Source: a bacterium (lineage in GTDB: Bacteria; Armatimonadota; Zipacnadia; Zipacnadales; UBA11051). From it: a DNA stretch of 64,000 nucleotides. Of the stretch, positions 60,569 to 64,000 are shown piece after piece. The notes beneath the pieces were generated by a model. It had not been told where the DNA came from. It did not search any database and saw only the letters and a program-made list of their open reading frames with translations. The DNA is taken from the NCBI GenBank assembly GCA_021372615.1, contig JAJFUB010000092.1, forward strand, positions 124,001 through 188,000, given 5' to 3'. A program made the translations under genes and the position numbers. Every line of letters starts with the position of its first letter. Position 1 is the stretch's first letter.

Positions 60569-60618
60569 GCTTCCTCCCTGTCGCTTGCGCCCCGACCGGG
60601 GGTCGGGGAAGGCTTGTT

Positions 60619-61788
60619 ATGCGTATTGCCATCTTCACGAACACCTACTGGCCGACCGTCAACGGGGTGGCTATCTCGATCGCCAACCTCCGTACGGGTC
60701 TGCAGCAGTTGGGCCATGCCGTGCACGTCTTCGCTCCGGCCCCGGCGGGGTTCGACACCGCCCGGGACGAGAAGGGCATTTCGCGCTTCCCGGCGCTCCC
60801 GGCCCCCGTCGAGGCGGATTACCACCTGGCCCTCCCTGTCGCCCCCCGCGTCACCCGCGCCCTGATGAAGCACAGCTTCGATCTCGTCCACACGCACCAC
60901 CCGATGTGGGTGGGCGTGTGGGGGCAGTGGTATGCCCGCTGGATGGGCCTGCCGCTGGTCACCACCATCCACACCCAGTACGAGATCTACAGCAAGCTCG
61001 TGCCTTTGCCCGACGAGATGGTGGACCAGTACCTACGCGTCCGGGTGCGGAGCTACTGCAACCGGTGCGACCTGGTGACGACCCCCGCCGAGAGTTCGCG
61101 CGGCCGCCTGCGTGACCTGGGTGTCAAGCGCCCCATCGAGGTCATCTACAACCCGACCGACCTCTCCGCGCTCTGGCATGCCGACGGGGCGCCCATCCGC
61201 AAGCAGTACGGCTGCGGGCCGGATGACTTCCTCCTGGGCTATGTGGGGCGCCTGGCGCCGGAAAAGAACCTCTCGGCCCTGCTGGATGCCGCCGAGATCA
61301 TCCTGCCGCAGATGCCCCAGGTCCGGCTGCTGCTCGTCGGCGACGGGCCGTCGCGTCCGGCGCTCGAGGAGCGCGCCCGCGCCATCCCAGGCGGGGACCG
61401 CATCATGTTCGCCGGCCGCATCGAGCACGAACGGGTGCCGCAGTACGACGCCGCGCTCGATCTGTTCATCACGCCCAGCATGTTCGAGGTGCAGCCGCTG
61501 TCATTCGCCGAGGCCATGGCCGCCGCCACGCCCGTGATCGCCATGGACGCCCCGGGCGGCAACGACATGGTGGAGGATGGCGTCAACGGCCGTCTGGTGC
61601 CCCCCGATGAGCAGGGCCAGGGCCTGGCCCGCGTAGCTCGGGAAGTGCTCAGCGATCCGGACGGTCTGCGGCAGATGAGCGAACGGGCCCGGGACTGGGC
61701 CACCCGCTACGACCGTATGACAGTAGTGCGGAGGGTGCTGGAGGTCTACGAACGGGCGACGGAACTGCACCGCGCCCACGCTACCTGA
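60619..61788 (+). CDS. Glycosyltransferase family 4
   Basis: The protein has 389 residues with GT-B fold markers. The N-domain has NTYWPTVNGVAISIANLRTG and HTHHPMWVGVWGQW. The C-domain has LGYVGRLAPEKNL and the E-x7-E motif FEVQPLSFAEAMA that binds the nucleotide-sugar. It resembles MgtA/PimB-type diacylglycerol or phosphatidylinositol glycosyltransferases. The acceptor is unknown. A CCCCGACC/GGTCGGGG hairpin lies at 60590-60609, just before the start, and may affect its translation. Confidence 0.88.
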   Translation: MRIAIFTNTYWPTVNGVAISIANLRTGLQQLGHAVHVFAPAPAGFDTARDEKGISRFPALPAPVEADYHLALPVAPRVTRALMKHSFDLVHTHHPMWVGVWGQWYARWMGLPLVTTIHTQYEIYSKLVPLPDEMVDQYLRVRVRSYCNRCDLVTTPAESSRGRLRDLGVKRPIEVIYNPTDLSALWHADGAPIRKQYGCGPDDFLLGYVGRLAPEKNLSALLDAAEIILPQMPQVRLLLVGDGPSRPALEERARAIPGGDRIMFAGRIEHERVPQYDAALDLFITPSMFEVQPLSFAEAMAAATPVIAMDAPGGNDMVEDGVNGRLVPPDEQGQGLARVAREVLSDPDGLRQMSERARDWATRYDRMTVVRRVLEVYERATELHRAHAT

Positions 61789-61837
61789 GCGCCAATGCCG
61801 CTGGAGGACCAGTGGCCACGTATGGCGAACCATCCCG

Positions 61838-61859
61838 GGCGCCTCGTCACCGAGGCGCC
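61838..61859 (+). terminator. Hairpin between the GT4 and Gfo/Idh/MocA genes
   Basis: The 9-bp stem GGCGCCTCG/CGAGGCGCC has loop TCAC and is followed by TCATTCATGTTT. It argues against the start at 61812. Confidence 0.65.
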
Positions 61860-61886
61860 TCATTCATGTTTGTGGAGGTGGCTCTC

Positions 61887-63047
61887 TTGGAGCCTGTAAG
61901 GACGGCACTGGTTGGTATCTCAGGCATCGGCGGCTATCATCGCGGCATTCTGCATGACGCCGGTGAGGTCGAGTTTGTGGCGGCGGCAGACCGCTGGCAA
62001 GACCGCGAGCGCGTGCAGGAGGCCATGGCGGCCCTCCAGGAGCAGGGCGTGCCCGTGTACGGCGACACCATCGAGATGCTCGACGCCGTGGACGTCGAGG
62101 CGGTCGTCATCGCGACCCCGCACCCCTATCACGCCCCGTACACCGACGCGTGCCTCGAGCGCGGGCTGCATGTGCTGTGCGAGAAGCCCTTTCCCATCCT
62201 GGCCTCCGACGGCATGGCCCTCGTGGAGAAGGCGCGGCAGAAGAAGCTCTTCGTCGGCGTGGACTTCCAGTATGCCGGCTACGAACACTCCCTGGCGCTC
62301 AAGGACCTTATCTGCAACGGCGACCTGGGCGAGCTGCGTGAGATCATCGGCGTGATGGAGTGGAAGCGCACCGATGAGTACTACCTGCGGGCCGACTGGG
62401 CCGGCAAGCGCTACTACGACAACCTGCCCTGCTGGGACGGCGTGCTGATGAACCAGGCCGTGCACCTCCTCAACTCGTCGCTACAGATGGGCACCCGCGA
62501 GCGCGCCCGCGCCATCCCGCAGCGCCTGCAGGCCGAGATGTACCGGGTCCACGACATCGAGTGCGAGGACACCGCGTGCATCCGGGCGGACCTGGGCGAG
62601 GCCACGCTGCACTTCTACGCCACCACCTGCTGCGACGCCGACCATCGCACCACCCTGGACATCATCGGCACCAAGGGCCGCGCCAGTTGGGACACCAGCA
62701 AGGCGGTCGTGCAGATCGAGGGCAAGGACGAGATCGTGTTCGACATGCCCACGGACCGCAACGCCATCCACTCCAACCTGATGCAGTGCATCCGGGGCGA
62801 GGCGAAGGAACTGCTCGCGCCGGCCAGCGAGTCGGTCAAGCCGACGCTGACGATCAACGCCGCATACCTGTCGTCGGGCAGCATCCCGCGCGTCAGTTGG
62901 GACGAGTTGGGCGACGCCCGCAGCCTGCTGGATCAGGCCGCCGACGAGCGGAAGCTCCTGTCGGAGATGAGCGTGTCATGGGGACGGAGCACAGAGGTCG
63001 TCGAGCAAGCTGATTTCACGAAGTTCGCGGGGCTGGAGGACGACTGA
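61887..63047 (+). CDS. Gfo/Idh/MocA-family oxidoreductase
   Basis: The protein has 386 residues. The Rossmann start ALVGISGIGGYHRGIL binds NAD(P). The Lys-Pro catalytic motif is VLCEKPFPIL near residue 100. The C-domain has LNSSLQMGTRERARAIPQRL. The start is TTG with GGAGGT 7 nt upstream, and the earlier ATG at 61812 precedes a hairpin. It acts on a sugar or polyol that cannot be named. Confidence 0.85.
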   Translation: MEPVRTALVGISGIGGYHRGILHDAGEVEFVAAADRWQDRERVQEAMAALQEQGVPVYGDTIEMLDAVDVEAVVIATPHPYHAPYTDACLERGLHVLCEKPFPILASDGMALVEKARQKKLFVGVDFQYAGYEHSLALKDLICNGDLGELREIIGVMEWKRTDEYYLRADWAGKRYYDNLPCWDGVLMNQAVHLLNSSLQMGTRERARAIPQRLQAEMYRVHDIECEDTACIRADLGEATLHFYATTCCDADHRTTLDIIGTKGRASWDTSKAVVQIEGKDEIVFDMPTDRNAIHSNLMQCIRGEAKELLAPASESVKPTLTINAAYLSSGSIPRVSWDELGDARSLLDQAADERKLLSEMSVSWGRSTEVVEQADFTKFAGLEDD

Positions 63048-63148
63048 GCACGGCGGGAACGTGGGAGCGCCGGAGGCGCGGCTCACGCTAGGCATGGGCG
63101 GAAGCCCCCGTCACAACAGCCGACCTCCTCCCCCCACCGGAGACACAA

Positions 63149-63176
63149 CGGGGACAGGCCACATGGCCTGTCCCCG
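63149..63176. terminator. Bidirectional terminator hairpin
   Basis: The perfect 12-bp stem CGGGGACAGGCC/GGCCTGTCCCCG has loop ACAT. It lies between the convergent oxidoreductase and zinc-ribbon membrane protein genes, and shares the GGGGACAG word with 20862-20990. Confidence 0.75.
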
Positions 63177-63200
63177 CTCGATTCCTCTTCGGGCCGTGCC

Positions 63201-64000
63201 TCAGGCGAGCATCCGCCAGAGCGACGCCCCCTCCCCTCCCCCACCCTTGGTCTCGGGCGCGGCCTTCGTCGGCATGTGCGCCGCGGCCGCCGACCAGATC
63301 GCATTCACGACCAGGATCGCGCCGGACAGCAGGGCGGCGTAGATCATCAGCGAGCCGATGGCGCGCGTGTCTTCGTCCTTAGAGAGCTTGAACATGACCC
63401 CCAGGATCAGGCCCGCCGGCGGCGCAAAGAACGAGCCGATGATCAGGCCGATCTGCGTGAACACTGAGATATGCACAACATTGGGGGTCTCGCCGCGGTT
63501 CACGGCCGAGATGGCGACGCACATGCCCCACAGGCGGCGCGTCTCGCCGATGACACACAGCAGACAGGCCAAGGCCACACCCGAGAGCATCACGAAGACG
63601 ATACGGGGGTCCTCAAAGGGGTTGATGCCGACGGCCTTGAAGGCCGCCACGTCCAACTCCTTGACCTTCTCCCAGCCGCCGCCCTGCTTGAGGTAGCTGG
63701 AGGCGGCGGCAAGCATAGCGAACATGCCGATGACCGCGAACACAACGATGACGATCATCGCCGGCCGCTGCTTGCGCAGCAGGTCCGCTTCCTGCTTGTC
63801 AAAGACCCGCAGACGCTTCTCGTCCGCGTTCTCGCCGGGCAGGACGATCCCGGCCGCGGCGGGGTTGGCGACGGCAGCAGCGGGACTGGCCGGGCCGGCC
63901 GGTCCGTTCCGCGCTTCCTTCATGGCCTGCTGCACGATGTCCTCGCGGGCCGCGATGAGATCCTGGCCGCAGTCCATGCATACGGCATCGGTTGGGGCGA
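63201..64000 (-). CDS. Zinc-ribbon membrane protein, N-terminus cut by window edge
   Basis: The frame stays open to the window end, and the residues before M at 63977 read APTDAVC, giving VCMDCGQDL. The second Cys pair of a zinc ribbon is therefore present, and the first pair must lie outside. Helices are at about 75-95, 130-150, 170-195 and 215-235, numbered from that Met. The tail is Gly/Lys-rich. I recognise no family. It is probably a cytoplasmic-face regulator or sensor in the membrane. Confidence 0.68.
   Translation of the reverse strand, partial: APTDAVCMDCGQDLIAAREDIVQQAMKEARNGPAGPASPAAAVANPAAAGIVLPGENADEKRLRVFDKQEADLLRKQRPAMIVIVVFAVIGMFAMLAAASSYLKQGGGWEKVKELDVAAFKAVGINPFEDPRIVFVMLSGVALACLLCVIGETRRLWGMCVAISAVNRGETPNVVHISVFTQIGLIIGSFFAPPAGLILGVMFKLSKDEDTRAIGSLMIYAALLSGAILVVNAIWSAAAAHMPTKAAPETKGGGGEGASLWRMLA

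Overview
The window is about 65 % GC and bacterial. It shows diderm traits: an LptF/LptG-type permease, a beta-barrel protein ending in an aromatic residue, many secreted lipoproteins and type IV pilus ATPases. A pilin-like protein whose N-terminus reads [20 protein letters not shown] followed by [13 protein letters not shown], together with sulfatases, uroporphyrinogen-decarboxylase-like proteins and sialidase-like proteins, resembles uncultured Armatimonadota or a neighbouring phylum. That placement is inference. No rRNA or other phylogenetic marker was used.

Layout. 1-4.6 kb: end of a Gfo/Idh/MocA oxidoreductase, a BNR sialidase-like protein, a URO-D-like protein, a pilin-like protein and a secreted MsrB-MsrA fusion. 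4.6-16 kb: a probable minus-strand operon for a glycan or sugar. It encodes a binding-protein/permease fusion, a lipoprotein, a second permease with a very large insertion, two sulfatase-fold enzymes, a carbohydrate-binding enzyme and a URO-D-like protein. No transporter ATPase is present. 16-26.4 kb: outer-membrane-like protein, hypotheticals, a LON-domain protein, and a type IV pilus ATPase cluster of three PilT-like genes flanked by membrane proteins. 26.5-29.5 kb: tRNA-Ala, a DegT-type aminotransferase, a HAD phosphatase and a Gly/Pro-repeat lipoprotein. 29.6-42.5 kb: a minus-strand respiratory operon nuoABCDHIJK-orf77-LMN-rex-polyprenyl synthase without nuoEFG. 42.8-48 kb: a URO-D-like protein, an HtrA-like membrane protease and a GH20-like protein. 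48.2-48.8 kb: five tRNAs. 48.9-53 kb: serpin, LptF/G-like, acpS and L,D-transpeptidase genes. 53-56 kb: TPR protein, a thymidylate-synthase-like protein and a PAP2 phosphatase. 56-64 kb: guaA-hpt, rho, lipoprotein, GT4 glycosyltransferase, Gfo/Idh/MocA oxidoreductase and a zinc-ribbon membrane protein cut by the window edge.

The most unusual signal lies between and inside the genes. Several families of short, highly structured palindromic elements recur. They are 27-130 nt long, usually with terminal inverted repeats around two internal hairpins. They fill nearly every long spacer of the nuo operon, form a 46-bp tandem array upstream of lptF, and in three cases lie in frame inside protein-coding genes. 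One family shows paired compensatory changes in its stem. Other points worth following are the thymidylate-synthase-like/PAP2 gene pair, a sulfatase-fold enzyme with Thr in place of the formylglycine Cys, the binding-protein/permease fusion carrying a zinc-ribbon-like insert, and the linkage of nuo to rex and a quinone-tail synthase.
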